Program-made: the position numbers and the translations under genes | Source: Acanthamoeba castellanii str. Neff | Taxonomy: Eukaryota > Discosea > Longamoebia > Acanthamoebidae | Direction: 5' to 3' | DNA length: 64,000 nucleotides | Assembly: GCF_000313135.1 (NCBI RefSeq) | Contig: NW_004457442.1 | Location: 1,972,345-2,036,344 of the forward strand | Shown here: positions 1-13,000 of the stretch, piece after piece | How positions within the stretch are numbered: the stretch's first letter is position 1 | How the letters are laid out: every line of letters begins with the position of its first letter | Notes under the pieces: generated by a model | Told to the model about the DNA's origin: nothing | The model's database searches: none | What the model saw: only the letters and a program-made list of their open reading frames with translations

Positions 1-425
1 TCGGTGCTGTGGGCAAAGGACAAGCAAACAAATACTGGCTTTTCGCGCCCAAAATTTTGTTTTCTGGCGGGTTCACTGGAAATTCGAAATTTCGCAGCCA
101 CGCTGCATCTTCGTGAATCTTCTCGTACGCGTCTGTCGATGGCCAACATGCACACACACCCATCCTATCGAAGGCGCGACTCATTCCGCTCTGCGGGTGA
201 GAGCAAACAAACTGGCTGAGTGCCCTCTTGGTGTGTAGCTTCTGCAACACTGAGATAGCACGGCTTCGATTCCCACCAGTACAGCAGCAAGCCCAGGAAA
301 AGCGGACGAAAGGCAGAGGGCGTTGATGGTGCCTGTCACAGTGCTCGCCACAGCAAGACTTGAGAGATACGCCATTAGCACCCACCCGAACCAGGACCAA
401 CAGAAGCAAAGAGAGAAAGGAGGTC
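1..425. other. Upstream region without a supported gene
   Basis: Only short, low-quality open frames are present and none resembles a known family. The segment precedes the CBS-domain gene and probably holds its promoter and 5' UTR. No convincing core element was identified. Confidence 0.4.
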
Positions 426-1537
426 ATGGCCACGAAACAAGCGCAGGGCGTGATGAAGAAGGAAGAAGACAAGAAGGAGGCACATTCAGGAACGACGGCA
501 ACGAGGGAGCAACAGTGGCGAGGGCTCTTGGCCGATACGACGGTGGGGCAGTTTCTGCAGGCCAGGGACTCCTCGGGCGCCAAGAAGGCGCCGCAGGGCA
601 GCAACACGAACGAACCGTCCTTTTCCTCGTCGCTGCCCTCCTCGCGTCACGTCGTCACCCTCTCCTCCACCGCCACCGTCGCCCACGCCCTACAGGTTTG
701 CTCCCCTCCCCCTCTCTACACCAACAGTTTCATCTTTTGCTCTCGTTGCTCACCTATGTGAACGTCAAGACCCTGGCCCAGCATCGCATCCTCTCCGCTC
801 CCGTGATGGACGCCACAACCCTCCACTTCATGTACTTGTTCAACCTCCCCCTCCCCCCCTCTAGTTTTACTTCACTCCTTTGACCGATTGGCGCGTTCAT
901 GTTGGGGGGTGTAGCGGGTTGGTGGACGTGCTGGACATTGCCGGGTTCCTGCTGCACGACGTGGCCAAGGACGAGGCCGACCTCAACCTGATCATGTTCA
1001 CCGGCCTGCCGTCCCTCAACCACCCCATCTCCAATGCCATCAGTACCTACTACTACCACTGCCCCGTCGCCGCTTCCTCCTCTCATGGTCCTTACCCCCC
1101 CCCCCAGTCTAACCACCCACCGCTCGGTCCCTGCCAGACTTCTCGTTGCTCGACCGGCCCGTGCCGATCAAAGAAAACGACAGCCTGCTCAGCGTGGTCC
1201 GGACCATGTGCAATCCCAAGGTTTGCCCCGACGACGGGTCCCGACTGTTCTTCTTGCTATGCTGTTTGCTGATTGGGTGAGCTGCGCTGGCATCAGGGGA
1301 GTATCAAAGTGCACCGGCTGCCCGTGTTCGATGACGAGGGCAACATCGTCAATGTCATCTCCCAGTCGGGTACTGCCCACGCCTCACCCCCCGAGCGTTG
1401 AAGCTCTCCCATCCAATCATAAACCAACGCGCAAACGCAGACGTGATTGCGTGGTACGCGAAGAACATGGACAAGCTGCCCGAGCTCTGCCAGCGAACCG
1501 TAAGCGACGTACGGCCCCGCGTACCAACTTTCTCCCG

Positions 1538-1568
<31 letters not shown>

Positions 1569-2611
1569 GCATTCATTATCATTTCGTGGTGAGCACACAG
1601 CTCGAGTTGGCGCACGCGGTGATCTCGGTGAGGAACACGGCCAGATTCGCCGATGCCCTGTCCATCCTCTTCGAGAACCGGGTGAGCGGAGTGGCCGTAC
1701 TCGCGCAGAGCAAGCTGGTTGGCAACATCTCGGCCTCCGACCTTCGGGTGCGTTCGCCCACCCATAACTCGATCGAGTGCGGTTTGATCGACTCAATCGT
1801 TGCTTGTCGTGTGCGTGCGTGCCACGCTGCTGCAGGGATTTGGCGGGACCGACTTCGACATCTCCATGTTCAACCGCCCAGTCCAGCAGATGCTCGACAA
1901 GATCAGCGCTGTACGTCGAGTACCGCTTTGCCCAGTCGACTGACCAAAGTCCAGCCTCCGCGTTAACCGCACGCTTGGGTATCACCGCACCGCACACACA
2001 ACACACAGAAAGACGGACCCAAGGCGCCCGTGAGCTGCACCCTCGACTCCACGCTGCAGCAGGCCATATCTCTGGTAGCGACCAACAGGACGCATCGGGT
2101 GCGCACACAGCAGCCCATCTTCGGCTTTCGCGCAGTTGGCTCATCGCACACGCATCACTCACACTTACACGGTTGGCTCTTGCAGGTGTACGTGGTGGAC
2201 GAAGAGAACAGAGCTATAGGAGTTATAACACTGAGCGACGTGCTGCGGGCGCTGCTGCCGCCCAAGTCACCAGACGACCGACCGACCCAGGCGGAGCTCG
2301 CTGCGGCAGCCACCGGCGGGGCCATCGGGGACTTGGCCACTCAGGCCCACCAGCAGCCGCCCAAGCCCGTCTTCACCAGTCGACGAGGGAGCACCGGCGC
2401 CTCGCCCACAGCATCACCCACGGCGCGCCGGACGCGGGGAGTGGAGGCCAACAACCGGAAGAGGAAAGGATCGATACCGTCCCTGCAGCTGATCGACGAA
2501 GACGACGGCGAGGTGCTGACCACAGAGCCCGTCGTCACACCAGCGCAGGCGGCGTCCGGCGACGCAGCCGCCGAGCTGCACGAGGACAAGAAGCGAAGGG
2601 TGGAGGAATGA
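426..2611 (+). CDS. CBS-domain protein, SNF4/AMPK gamma-like
   Basis: A multi-exon gene. The ATG at 426 opens the frame that carries the first CBS-type segment (SSTATVAHALQ, spliced to a piece reading ILSAPVMD). Later exons read LVDVLDIAGFLL, HRLPVFDDEGNIVNVIS, VSGVAVLAQSKLVGNISASDLR and VYVVDEENRAIGVITLSDVLRALL. These are the repeated beta-strand/helix signatures of about four CBS motifs, arranged as two Bateman pairs. In AMPK gamma subunits such pairs bind AMP, ADP or ATP and regulate the kinase. The last exon runs without a stop into a basic, low-complexity tail and ends with TGA at 2609-2611. Introns are short; one near 1540-1572 contains a CAT/ATC triplet repeat. A nucleotide-sensing role is inferred from the family. 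It could instead be another four-CBS protein, such as the SDS23 type, not tied to AMPK. Exon borders are approximate. Confidence 0.75.
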
Positions 2612-2726
2612 TGATATTGTTTCTTTCTTCTATTGTTACACTTCACACAAAGCTCAAGCTAGAGAGACTGAAAAAGAGAGGGAAAAAAGTGGCGCAAAGG
2701 TGGACAGTCAAGCCCGAGCGCGGAGC

Positions 2727-5700
2727 TTACTTGGCCTTGACGCTGACGAGCTGGGTGTAGGCCTTCTTGAGCACCTTCCGCGACTTCTTGCTGCCCCGCA
2801 CGTTCATCAGCATCGGGCGCAGATACTGCAAAGGCGTGGAGCGAAATCGCGGTAACAGGGAACGGGGAGTAAGTGGGACGATCAGTGGGGACGTCCATGT
2901 GTACACATTGACGTCCATGAAGGGCGTGCAATGGCGAAGGGTACCTTGAGGGAGGTCATCTCGAGGTCAAAAACGTATTCGATCGCCCACTCGAAGGTGA
3001 ACGGGCCGTATTTCTCCTGTACTCCATCATACACCGATCACTAGTGAGCGTGGCTGTGCGTGTCGTTTTCGTTCTTTTCGCTTTCTCGAAGGCGCTGCTG
3101 TTGCGTGGCTGGCCGGTGTCGTGTCGTGTCGTGAGGGGGGGGGCGAATGGTGCACCTCGCTATCGGGTGTGGCGGTCTCCTTTTTGGTGTGCACGATGGT
3201 CACCTCCTCGTTGTCGACGGCGATGGCGATGGACCACGAGTTGCGCACGGAGTTGAAGTCCAGCGGGGCCATGCACGCCTTCAACTTCGTGATGCACGGC
3301 GCCACGATGCTAGCCACCCACCCCAATCGAACGGCGTCAGCACGTGTACAACGCACCTCACAACACACACGCAACACACACACACACACACCACACACTT
3401 ATATGCAACACGAACCTCTGGCTGGTGACCTTGAGGATGCGCATCAGCGGCGTGTGCTCGCCGATCACCTCATCAAAGAACACCTTCAGACCTGTCGTGC
3501 GCGTCATGAGTACAGGCAGAGGACGGCACTGAAAACGGGGGAGAATGGGGTACCGGTGGGGTCGCTGAGGTCGTCGTCGGTCTTGAAGTATTCGCCCCGC
3601 TTGAAATTGGTCTGGATGTTCTCCGAGAGCGTGGTGTCGTCGAGGGCCATCGCCAGCGTCACCAGCACCGTGTACGTCGCCTCCGTCTGTCGAGCCACAA
3701 GTCCCCCCCCCCAACCAATAATTCTTCAGTGACGCGCCGCACACGCACACGCACACGCCGCACGCACGCACGCACGCACCTTGGGCATTTCGGCGTTGTC
3801 AAAGGGTCCGCAGAGGATCTCACCGGCTGGCCGCTCGATTTGGTACTTGCGCACCAACCGCGCGAAATCTGGTGTGCAGAGAGAAAGAGAGACATCACGG
3901 GTTGTGTTAACAAGGTGTGTCGTGTCGTGCCGTGTGTGTCGTGCGACGAACCGCGATGGCACACGAAAGAAGAGAGGGGCTTGTGGAAGATGTCCTCCGA
4001 TTCCTTCCACAGCGTGGATCCGTTCTCGGGGCTGCAAGCGCGACACACCGACCGTGAGTGGTGCGTGGTGAGTGGTGAGTGGTGCGGCGACGATGACGGT
4101 GGCGTACGTCTGGAGACCGATCATGCGCTTGAGCCGCTGTTCGCGTTCCTGCTTGTGCAGTTCGTGGTCGCGCAGCAGGCGGCCCACGAAGAGGTACTTC
4201 TCCACCTCGTCCAGCGGCTCTTCCTCCGAACATATCGCGTATAACTCCTATCAATGGCCGTGTGTCGTGTGTTGTGTGCCGTGGTGCGTATGCGTGTGCG
4301 TGTGCGTGTGCGTGTGCGTGTCCATCAGTTTCGGAGGCAGAGATGGATTTCGATGGAAACGGGAGGGCGGCAGCGTACGTCGAAGAACTCCTCGGGGTCG
4401 ATGGGCACGGCCCCATCCCTGTCCGGGGTGCTTTTCTTGGACTTGGGACTCAGCGGTGCCTTGGGCGCCGACTTGGACGAATTGAGCTGTCGTCGTATTG
4501 TCGTGTGTCGCGTCGTGTCGTGTGCCATGTGTGTCGTGCCGTGAGAAAACTAATCAGTGCGGGACGATGGGGCGCCGGAGATGATGTACCAGGCGTGCTG
4601 CCTTGCCCTCGTGTGGTTCGTCGGCCTCCTCGTCCTGCTCGCCTTCACCCTCGCCGACCGCTTCCTTCTCCTCCTCCTCCTCCGCCTTCTCTTCCTCCTC
4701 TCCGTCCTTCTTCTTGTCGCTCTTCGCTTTCGTCTTCGCTTTCGCTTTCTCTTTCTCCTCCCTGTCCTCCTTGAGGCCCGCGCGGATGGCCTTCCGGTCC
4801 ATGTCGGGCATCGAGTTGGCGTACTTCTTTGTAAACTTGCTACGCCGCCCCGCAGCCGCCAAGACCTTGGCCGACGCGGCCTTCTCCGTCGGCTCGCCGC
4901 CATCCGTGTCCGCCGCCGCTGCCGCCACCTTAACCGCCTCATCGCTGCCGTGGGCCGCCGGCCCGAGGTCGCTCATGACCAGGTGGAGCCCACCGGAGCG
5001 GCCCTTGCCTGCGACCGGGCCGCCCTCTTTGACGCGTCGTCGGCGGGCCTCGCGGGCCTCCTTGAGGAGGCGCTCGTGGGCCTTCTTGACGGCCTGGTAG
5101 TCCTTGGGGTTGAGGTGCTTGATCTTCTTCAGGGCCTCCTCGCGGCTGCGCTTGATCCGTCGCTGCTCTGCCAGCTTGCTGAAGTAGCTCGTCGTCATGT
5201 GCGCACGATACCTTCATCGTTCCCCCCCCCAACCCAAATACAACGATGAGTGTCGTTGGTCGTGTCGTTGGACGTGTCGCGTGTATGTGGGTACCCGTTG
5301 GGATCGCTGGACACGTTGGCATACTTCTGGGTCATCATCTCCTTGTACCGGGCCTGCGGAGACCCAGGGCCGGCTGCCCAATGCATCCCGCACACATACA
5401 CACATACACACCCGGTCAGCAGCCATCACAATTACTCGACGGCGACTGAGTCTAGTGGCGCGTACCATAGTCGTCGGCCGCTGCCGGGTCTTCGCTGTCG
5501 TCATCGTCGACCGCCAGGGCCTCGTCTTCGTGGCCAGACGACCGCCGGCCCTCAAGAGGCAGAGCCGAGACCGGCGCCGGGCCGTGGTCCCTGGGCGCCG
5601 CGGCGGAAGCACCACCGGCCGTGGCCGTGGCCGAGGCCGAGGTGGTCGACAGGTCCTCAACACCACCGCCGCTGTTGTGGGCGTCCTTGGTTTCCTTGAG

Positions 5701-6651
5701 CTTCTCCTTGGCTGCCGCCTTCTTGTCGAGCTTCTCCTTCTTCCTCTTCTCCTTCTCCTCCCGCTTCCGTTCTTTCTCCTTGAGCTTCTCCTTCTCCCGC
5801 CGCTCGCGCTCCTCGCGCTCCTTCTCCTCACGCTCCTTGCGCTCCTTCTCCTTCTTCTCCCGCATCAGCTCCTTCTCCTTCTTGCGCTCGCGCTCGCGCT
5901 CCTCGCGCTCCTTCTCCTTCTGGGCCTTGAGCGAGAGCTCCCGCTCCTTGTTGGTGCTTCCGCCCTTGGCCGCATTCCCGCTCTCGACCTTCTTCGCGCC
6001 TTCGCTCTTTAGGCCGCTCCCGCTCCCTTCGTTCTCCTCCCCGTCGGAGCTATCGTCTTCGTCCTTTGCTCTGGTGGCGTTCGCTTTCGTTCTTTTGGCC
6101 TTTTTCCCGCTGCCGCCGTGCTCCTCGTCTTCCGCCTCCTCCTCGTCGTCGCTTTCGTTCTTTTCCGCCGCTGCAATCGCGTCTCGTCGGATCGTGTTGC
6201 CCTCGGCCGCCACCATGTCGTACAGCGAGACCGTGCCTCTTCGTTTCCGCTCGGTCGCGGCCGTCGTCCGCTGCTCCTCCGCCGGCACCACCACCTCCTC
6301 TTCCACCCGACCATCGTCCTCCTCCTCGTCGTCTTCGCTCACATCGCCCACATCTCCGCCCTTTTGTACATTCTCCTCCTCCTCCTCCTCCCGTGCCTTG
6401 TTGTGAAGCTTCTTCTTCTTCTTGTCCTTCTTCGTCTCGAGCTGCTGCTCCCCGCCTTCGTTGTTCTGGTGATGGCGGTGGTCCTGCTCGCCGTCGTCGT
6501 CGTCGTTGTCGTCGACGTTGAGGTCGGCATCGTGCTTGGCTTCCTTGCGCTTCTCCTTGTTGTGGTGCGGGTGGTGCTTCTTGGGCGTGTGGTCGTCCGC
6601 CTGCGCCGGTGGCACGGCCACCGCTCCCACCATCTCCGAGTCACCCATCAC
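2727..6651 (-). CDS. Large Lys/Glu-rich protein of unknown function
   Basis: The gene begins at about 6651 (a second ATG lies at 6648). A 1.2 kb first exon encodes an acidic, then extremely KE/RE-rich, probably single-alpha-helix or coiled-coil region. The exon ends at about 5466 (DDYG, donor GTACG). Following exons read ARYKEMMTQKYANVSSDPNG and a basic segment beginning SYFSKLAEQRRIKRSREEAL. After another charged stretch comes a series of short exons without low complexity, for example EVEKYLFVGRLLRDHE, YQIERPAGEILCGPFDNAEM, ALDDTTLSENIQTNFKRGEY, NSWSIAIAVDNEEVTIVHTK and PFTFEWAIEYVFDLEMTSL. It ends KKAYTQLVSVKAK at about 2727. The C-terminal part looks like a genuine conserved globular domain, but I do not recognise the family. 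Introns carry CA/GT-rich low-complexity sequence. Exon boundaries are estimates. Confidence 0.6.
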
Positions 6652-7120
6652 CAGCGCAGTCCTGCACGCGGGTCCGGTCGGTCAGTCGGTCAGCCGAGCT
6701 GAGCGTTTTGGCTCCGAGCAAGGAGAGGCTCAATACACCGGATGGGGGAAATACTCACATAACATACAACCAATAATCATCATCAAATCACCCGGCGTGC
6801 GGGCGCAGATTTGTTTTTAATATGAGGGGGGCGGCTTGATAAAAATAAACAAAATAAAACAAAATCAAAGAAGAACACCAACAAAATGATGGTGCGGGCT
6901 TGCCTTACCGGCTCGCAGTGGGGTATAGAAAATTGTGGCAGGCGGCTCTGTCTAGCGATCGAAAATGCTTGGCCTTGTGCTTCTTCAAACCATTAATTAT
7001 TATCGAAATTAAAAAAAAGTAGGCGAACACAGAAGCTCGTCCAGTTGGTTGTTTGCACACAAATTAATTCGCCATTTGTGTCGACAATCAGAACCAAAGA
7101 AGGCGATTTCCCAGTGTTCG
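6652..7120. other. AT-rich intergenic region
   Basis: This lies between the 5' end of the KE-rich gene and the 3' end of the IFRD-like gene, both on the minus strand. It is clearly AT-richer than the flanking coding DNA, with several AATAAA/TAAAAT-like runs at 6830-6880 and 6990-7020. It probably holds the promoter of the leftward gene and the 3' end of the other. No gene is seen. Confidence 0.5.
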
Positions 7121-9396
7121 TCACCAGCTAAAGCTGTAGTCGATCGTCAGCGTGTCGGTCACGCCTTGCTTCCGCCGGTTGCGCGCCCGCTCGTTGACCA
7201 CTTGGCCGCGCTTGGGCTGGCAGTACAAGTCCTCGCGCAAGCGGTTTCTCTTGGTCTGCCTTCGGTATCTGTTCCCCGTCACCCGATCGTCAGTTCTCTC
7301 AACTCGTTCGCCCAGTGGGGGAGGGGCTGAGCGCGCGTTAGGCCTCTGGACGGTACCGTTTGGTTTGCGCCTTGTGGCCCTTGAAAGTGGCCGTGTTGAC
7401 CTTGCACGGGCACAACTGGCCGCGCCACCTGGGGTCCGGGCTTGCACCGCTGGGCTCGAACAGCCGGCTCGCCTCTCGCACCTGCGGGTGGGTCTTCAAG
7501 CGCCCACACAAGGCATGTCAGGCCCCCGATCCAGACGGGCAGATCATGATGGGAGTGGGGCGCGCACCTTGAGCATGGGCCAGAAGCGCGAGCCGAAGTA
7601 GCGCTGCAGAAAGCCCACGACGTGAGGCCACCGCCACCCGCGGAGCTGGGCCATGTGGACCGGACGCTCGGAGAACGGGCCAATACGCTCGATGGCAAAG
7701 TAGTAGGAGGCACTCCACGAGTGCGTCTTAAAGGCGATGTGGGTCTCGAGGGTGCGCGCCACGGGCGCCCCCGTAGACGCCAGCGACCCGCAGCCCGACG
7801 CGCGCAGCTTTTGTCGGTGGAAGTGGTCCTCGCACCCACTCTCGTCACGCTTGGCCTTGCGGGACGTGGCGGTGGAGGCGCCGGCGGCGTCCAGACAGTC
7901 CGCCAGTTGCGCGGCGAGCCTGCGGAAGGCCGCCCGCTCGCGCTTTTCACTCGACCTCCGTTGGCGCTCGCGCACCCGCTTGCCCGCCCTCGCACGTGAT
8001 TTGCTCATGCAGAGCGCCAGCAGGCGCCGCCGGTCGTCCATCGTCATGACGCCGCTGTCGAGCGAATGCTCAGAGCTCTCCTCTTCTTCTCCGGCATCAC
8101 CGCTGGCAGAGATGGAAGCCAGCACGCTGAGGAGTGTGGCCGCGTTCACTCGCACGTCCGACGACGCTGCGGAGGAAGGGGAGTTAGGTGAGTCCGTGTG
8201 TGTGAAAGGGCAATTGTGGGGTGTTGGCCAGTACTGGTGTCGGGGTCGTTGAGCAGGGTAAGCTCGACAAGGGTGCGCTTGTGCGGCCCCACGAGCTTGC
8301 ACACGAGCCCGTCCTGCGGCAAACGGCTCACCAGGAACGTCCACACCCGCAGCGCTTCGGCCAACTCACTCGACTCGATATCGGGCCTCCTGCTTCGCTC
8401 CCACCTTTGATCGCGCCACGTTCTCCTGTTTCTGCCCTCACGTTCGCTTTCGCTTTCCCCGCCTTCGCTTTCGTTCTCTGTTTCGTTTTCTGATCGTCCC
8501 CTTTCCTCCTCAGCTTCGTCTTCGCTGTCCTCGTCGTCGTCGCTGATGTCGCTTCGGTCGCTCTCCTCCCCCGAGTCGCTGTCGTCGTGGGGACCGTAGC
8601 CTGCCCACAGCGCATCCACATCGGGCCGACGCTCACAGTCACGCCGCAGGTAGCACTCAGCCAGGAACCGGCACACTTCGCTCGTGACGCGGGCGTCGTC
8701 GATGATAAAGCACAGCACAGCCAGCGCCTTCATCGCCTCCACTCGCAACGCGCTCGTTCTCTTCCTCCATTCCTCGTCGCGCTCGCCCTCCTCGCCCACT
8801 TCGTCCTCATCAGAGTAGTTGGTGTTGTTGACTGTGAGGATGACTCGCATCAGCACCTCGCCGAGCGTGTCTTCATTGTCGCCGCGGCCATCAGAATCGG
8901 CGCCGACTCCCCAGCCCTGGCGTCTTCGCCGCGATCCACGGCCTCCGCGACTTCCCTTGAGCGACGCCGTGCTCTGTGGTGTCCAGCCGGCCGCCGGCTG
9001 GGGTGTCGCCAGTGGAGCAGGCTGGCCGCCGGCGATGAAGCTCTGCGGGAGTCGCTGGCCGCACAGCACCCCGAGCGCCGCCACCAGGCGTATGGCCCTT
9101 ACCTGCACTTCCCACTCGACCGTCTCCCTCCTCCTGTTCTTCTTCCTCATCTTCGCTCGCCGGGTGGTGTTCACTTCCGCTTCGAACGAGCTTCTTCCGC
9201 GGCCGCCCACGGAGCCCTGTGTGGGTGGTGCGCGGTGGTGGAGGATGGTGTGCAGGCGCGCCTTGACCCAGGCCTGGAGCTCCGCCAGCCTATCGACCAC
9301 CTCTGGGACTGCGAGTTCGCCGTAGCTTGTGCGCGCCAGCCAAGCGAACCTCTGCCCGTCGGCGAGCAGGGCATCCACCAGGCCGTCCACCGCCAT
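7121..9396 (-). CDS. IFRD-like (interferon-related developmental regulator) protein
   Basis: Exon 1 (ATG 9396) encodes an armadillo-like helical region with DTLGEVLMRVILTVNN, ALRVEAMKALAVLCFIIDD and ALRVWTFLVSRLPQDGL. It is interrupted by a long acidic SE/DE-rich linker. The next exon reads SSDVRVNAATLLSVLASI, then a basic segment, and then the C-terminal IFRD-like part. That part includes SWSASYYFAIERIG, a tract with NTATFKGHKAQTKRYR, and ERARNRRKQGVTDTLTI at the end. IFRD proteins combine N-terminal ARM-like repeats with a C-terminal domain ending in a basic segment. In animals and yeast they act in transcription and ribosome-associated regulation. The role here is inferred from that resemblance. 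The acidic insert is much longer than I would expect in an IFRD protein. Splice borders near 8150-8240 and 7500-7570 are approximate. Confidence 0.65.
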
Positions 9397-9435
9397 CTTA
9401 ACAACACCACCGACAAGTGAAGGAAAATCAGCACT

Positions 9436-9879
9436 TTACCAGAGCTCGAGGAAGAAGAAGAAGCGGTGGTGCACCTTTTGGCGTCGTGGGTCGGTCTGGG
9501 CGAAGAATGCGTTCCATGTGGTTTCCACTGGACCAAAAGAGGGCCACTCGACCCGGTCGCCCTTCACTCGGACCCAGTACTCGCCAGGCCCCCGACAGTC
9601 GTCAACGAGGACGTCGACAGAGCGCCAGTGACGGCTGTCCTTCGGCCTCTTCTGTGCGTCACCTCCGGTGTGCTTGCGCCTGCTCTGCGCAGGAGGCCCG
9701 CCATTGTGTTTGCCCTGTCGCACCCCCTGCATCCCCCCTTGCCAAGTTGTTGTTGAGGCTGTGAGGGTGCAGAAGAAGCGTGAGAATGAAGTTAATCGGG
9801 ACGTGGCCCAAGCGTCAAAGAGTTCAGCGAACCAGAAGAGGGAGTGTTTGTGGAACGTTTGCCGCAGCCAATGGCGCAT
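9436..9879 (-). CDS. Hypothetical protein, single exon
   Basis: An open frame of 147 codons beginning MRHWLRQTFHKHSLFWFAEL. It ends with a tract (GPGEYWVRVKGDRVEWPSFG) that has ordinary protein composition and finishes in a Phe-rich end. It lies head-to-tail 39 bp upstream of the IFRD-like start and downstream of the LEA-2-like gene, all on the minus strand. No family is recognised. It could be a small real protein, for example mitochondrial, or leader sequence of the IFRD-like transcript. The spacing is unusually tight for two independent genes. Confidence 0.3.
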   Translation of the reverse strand: MRHWLRQTFHKHSLFWFAELFDAWATSRLTSFSRFFCTLTASTTTWQGGMQGVRQGKHNGGPPAQSRRKHTGGDAQKRPKDSRHWRSVDVLVDDCRGPGEYWVRVKGDRVEWPSFGPVETTWNAFFAQTDPRRQKVHHRFFFFLELW

Positions 9880-10041
9880 TTCAAAAAAAGGAAGATTGGA
9901 AGGAAAGCTGTCGTGTGGACCAAAACCCCCCAACCACCTCTTGGTTGGCGGCTCTGGCCTTGAACAAAGGGGATGTACAGCACAAAAACAACAGCGGGGG
10001 ATGAAGATGGACCAAAAAGGCGGGGTGGGTGAGGCTGGAGC

Positions 10042-13000
10042 TCACCGACGGTGGTCGCCAAACAGGATGGCGGGGATGTTTTGCTGTTCGTAGCGCAGAG
10101 ACTGCCCATACGACTCCGTCCTGGAGGACTGTGTTGATTTGTGCTGCAGAGTGAGACACAGCGTGGCGATGATGGGGAGGGGGTGGAGGCGTCGAGGTTG
10201 TACGTTGTTGAAGACCAGGATGTGGACCTCGCCCTTGATGTCAACGTTGGTTTTGCCGCCGTGAAGCAGGATCTCCAGCAGAGTCTCCAGTGCGCTGCCG
10301 AAGCTGCCAATCTGCGCTGTGAGAGGGGCCGACGCCTGAACGAGACACCCGCGCGCGAGTCAATGACCATCGATCCCAGCCCAGGGACAATGGGGCAAGG
10401 CCGCGGCGTACCACAGCGTGACGGCCGGGCAGGTAGATCACCTTGTCGATGGCGGTCAAGTTCAGGGCCATTTTGCCGATCGCAGTGTTGCGGCCCGACA
10501 AGTAAACCGTGAAGTTCATGAAGTCCAGGGCAATGTCTGGCCAACGCAGGTGGACGAGATGAGCATCCAGCCATTCGGGCCTGCCTCGATAATGGGGAAA
10601 GAGGGGAAGATGCGTACAGGCATCATAAGGGTTGTAGGCGAAGAAAACGACGTCGAGAGTCTGGGCGAACAGCGACACACCCAGGATATGCGCCTTCTGG
10701 ATGAGAGGAGACGCATTGCCCGGGATTTCTGTGCGCGGTGGCGTGTGGATATTTTTGCGTTGGGGTGAGGCATGAGAAGCCGCTCACTATTTGCGGCGAA
10801 TGCCAGTCCGTACCTGTGCTGATGTTGAGGGCGCCCAGGGCGTAGGCGAGCACCGGTATGTCGGTCACGCCGTCCGTGAGAGTGACGGTGGAGTTGGCCC
10901 CTGCGAAGCATGATGAGATGCAGAAGAGCAGTGGACGACGGGTGGTCTAACATCTGTCCCACCATCCATCACGAGGCGAGCGGGTCGTGTCTTACCCGAG
11001 ATGAATCCAGAGATGAACTCAATGGCCAGGGCGGAGCCAGGTCCTTTCGGGCGGGTGTACAGACCCTCTCCGCTGAGGGTTGTTGTGCCGAGGCCCAGAT
11101 TGAACTTCGCCACTTCAGCCTCGGCAATCACCACGTTTTTCTGGTTTCGAGAACACGTGGGTGATGTTTTTGGGTTAGGGTACCTGCGGCGTACGAGTGC
11201 AGTGTCGCGTGAGGAGGAATGGCAAGGTGCGCCTACGTATCGCATCTTCATAAACAAGTTGCCGGCATTCATGGCAACGTTGGGTAGTGGGTTCTGAACG
11301 GTGATGTTGAACCCGATAGTCAAGCCCTTGGGGCTGCCTGATAGCAGGGCCACTGTGTTGATCGTGATCGAGTCCTTGAACTGGTTCGCGCCTGAGCGTG
11401 GACTCTTGTGCGTGAGGTTGCAACCGCAAGCTGACAGAGCACGGAAGAGGGTCATCGGAGTGGGTGGTGTGGTGTACCCTTGAGTTCGATAGCGTCTTGG
11501 ATGGGTACGCCCTTGATGTTGAGGTCGCCTATACTGGTGGACACCACCGACGCTAGCAGCCTGGCCCGCAGTGTCAGGTCGGTTCGGTTGTTGATCAACA
11601 GCTCGTGAGCAAACCTGGCCGCGGTAGAAGAACAATGAATGAATGACTGAATGAACGAAGGTTCACTATCGGGGACGGGAAGGCTGTACAGAGAAAAGCA
11701 CGTGGCATTCATCACCCTGAGAGGCGCCAGGGTCAGCACAATCGTCAAGTTGCCCGACTGATCTTCAATCGGCTGCGAGCCGGCATAGAGGAGGTAAGAA
11801 TTGGGGGGGGGTTGCCAATGACCCGGGTTCACACGAATGTGGAAAGGGAAGTCCACGTACAGTCATGGGCACAGTCAAGCCTCCTATCAGTGCACCACCG
11901 TGCAGCACTTCGGCGTACAGCGACATCTCTTTGATCTGCACAAGTGGAAGGGTGATAGATAAGAAACGCCTCCGTGTGTGCCGTCGGGTTCGCGAGAGTG
12001 ATTCGTACATCTTGTCGTACTCCAAAAGGCGAGTTGAAGCCAGCGGTCATCGAAATATTGACGGTGGTGGCGTTGATGTTGGGCGAGAAGTTGACCGCCA
12101 GTTGCTGAATGACCACGCTTGAAATCAACTGCTCTCGCCCACACCCGGTTCACGCAATGTGGTGAGTGATGACAGACCACCAGCGGCTCTCTATACCCCT
12201 CGTACCGCGGAGCTGTTCGCTATGCCAGGCAGGTCTGTAGACAGGACCATGCCCGTGGCCGCCTTCTGGAGCCAACCGATGGAACTGTGGACGTAGTTTT
12301 AAGTAATGAGCACAGCCAGAGACTCGAAAAGTGCGCCATGTCGAATCAGCGGAGAACCGCACCTGTTGCCGGCATCCAATCCCCTCACGACCACTGACGA
12401 GGCCTCACCCGTGAGGTAGTTGGACAGGAACTCGCTCGTCACGCCCAAGTCTAGGAAGCAGCGCGGGCATGAGCACAACACGTGCACGACGACTTGCCCC
12501 CCCCAAGACAGTTCTACCTTTTTCGGCAGGCTTGACTAGGCCAGTATAACGGTAGCGGTTGAGACCCGGGTTGAGCTGCACGCCAGTAGCATTGAGATAG
12601 CCCAGATAGGTGTCCCGATAGAACCTGGAGGGGCGATTGCATCAGCAGGCTCTACGGGGAAGGTCAGGAATTCCGGACAAGTGCGACGTACATGCCAAAG
12701 TTGATGGCGGGCAGATAGAATGAAGCGAAGGAAGGGTTGGTCAGGGTAAAGTTGATGGCCAGCTCCATGCCGCCATTGGGCGAGTCCCGAGGCACGTCGA
12801 AGCTGAGCACAGTTACGTTGGGCAGGTTGTCCAATCCTTATCAAGCCAGAGGGAAATAAGTGAGCGTGTGAGGCGTATAGAAGCAGGGAGTGTCTGTGCG
12901 ATATACCGGGCAATACTACGCTGTTATTGACCGGAACGCTGGATGCCTCGAGCTTGCAGACCACCGTCCTCACAGTCACGTCGCTCGTACCCACAAGCTT

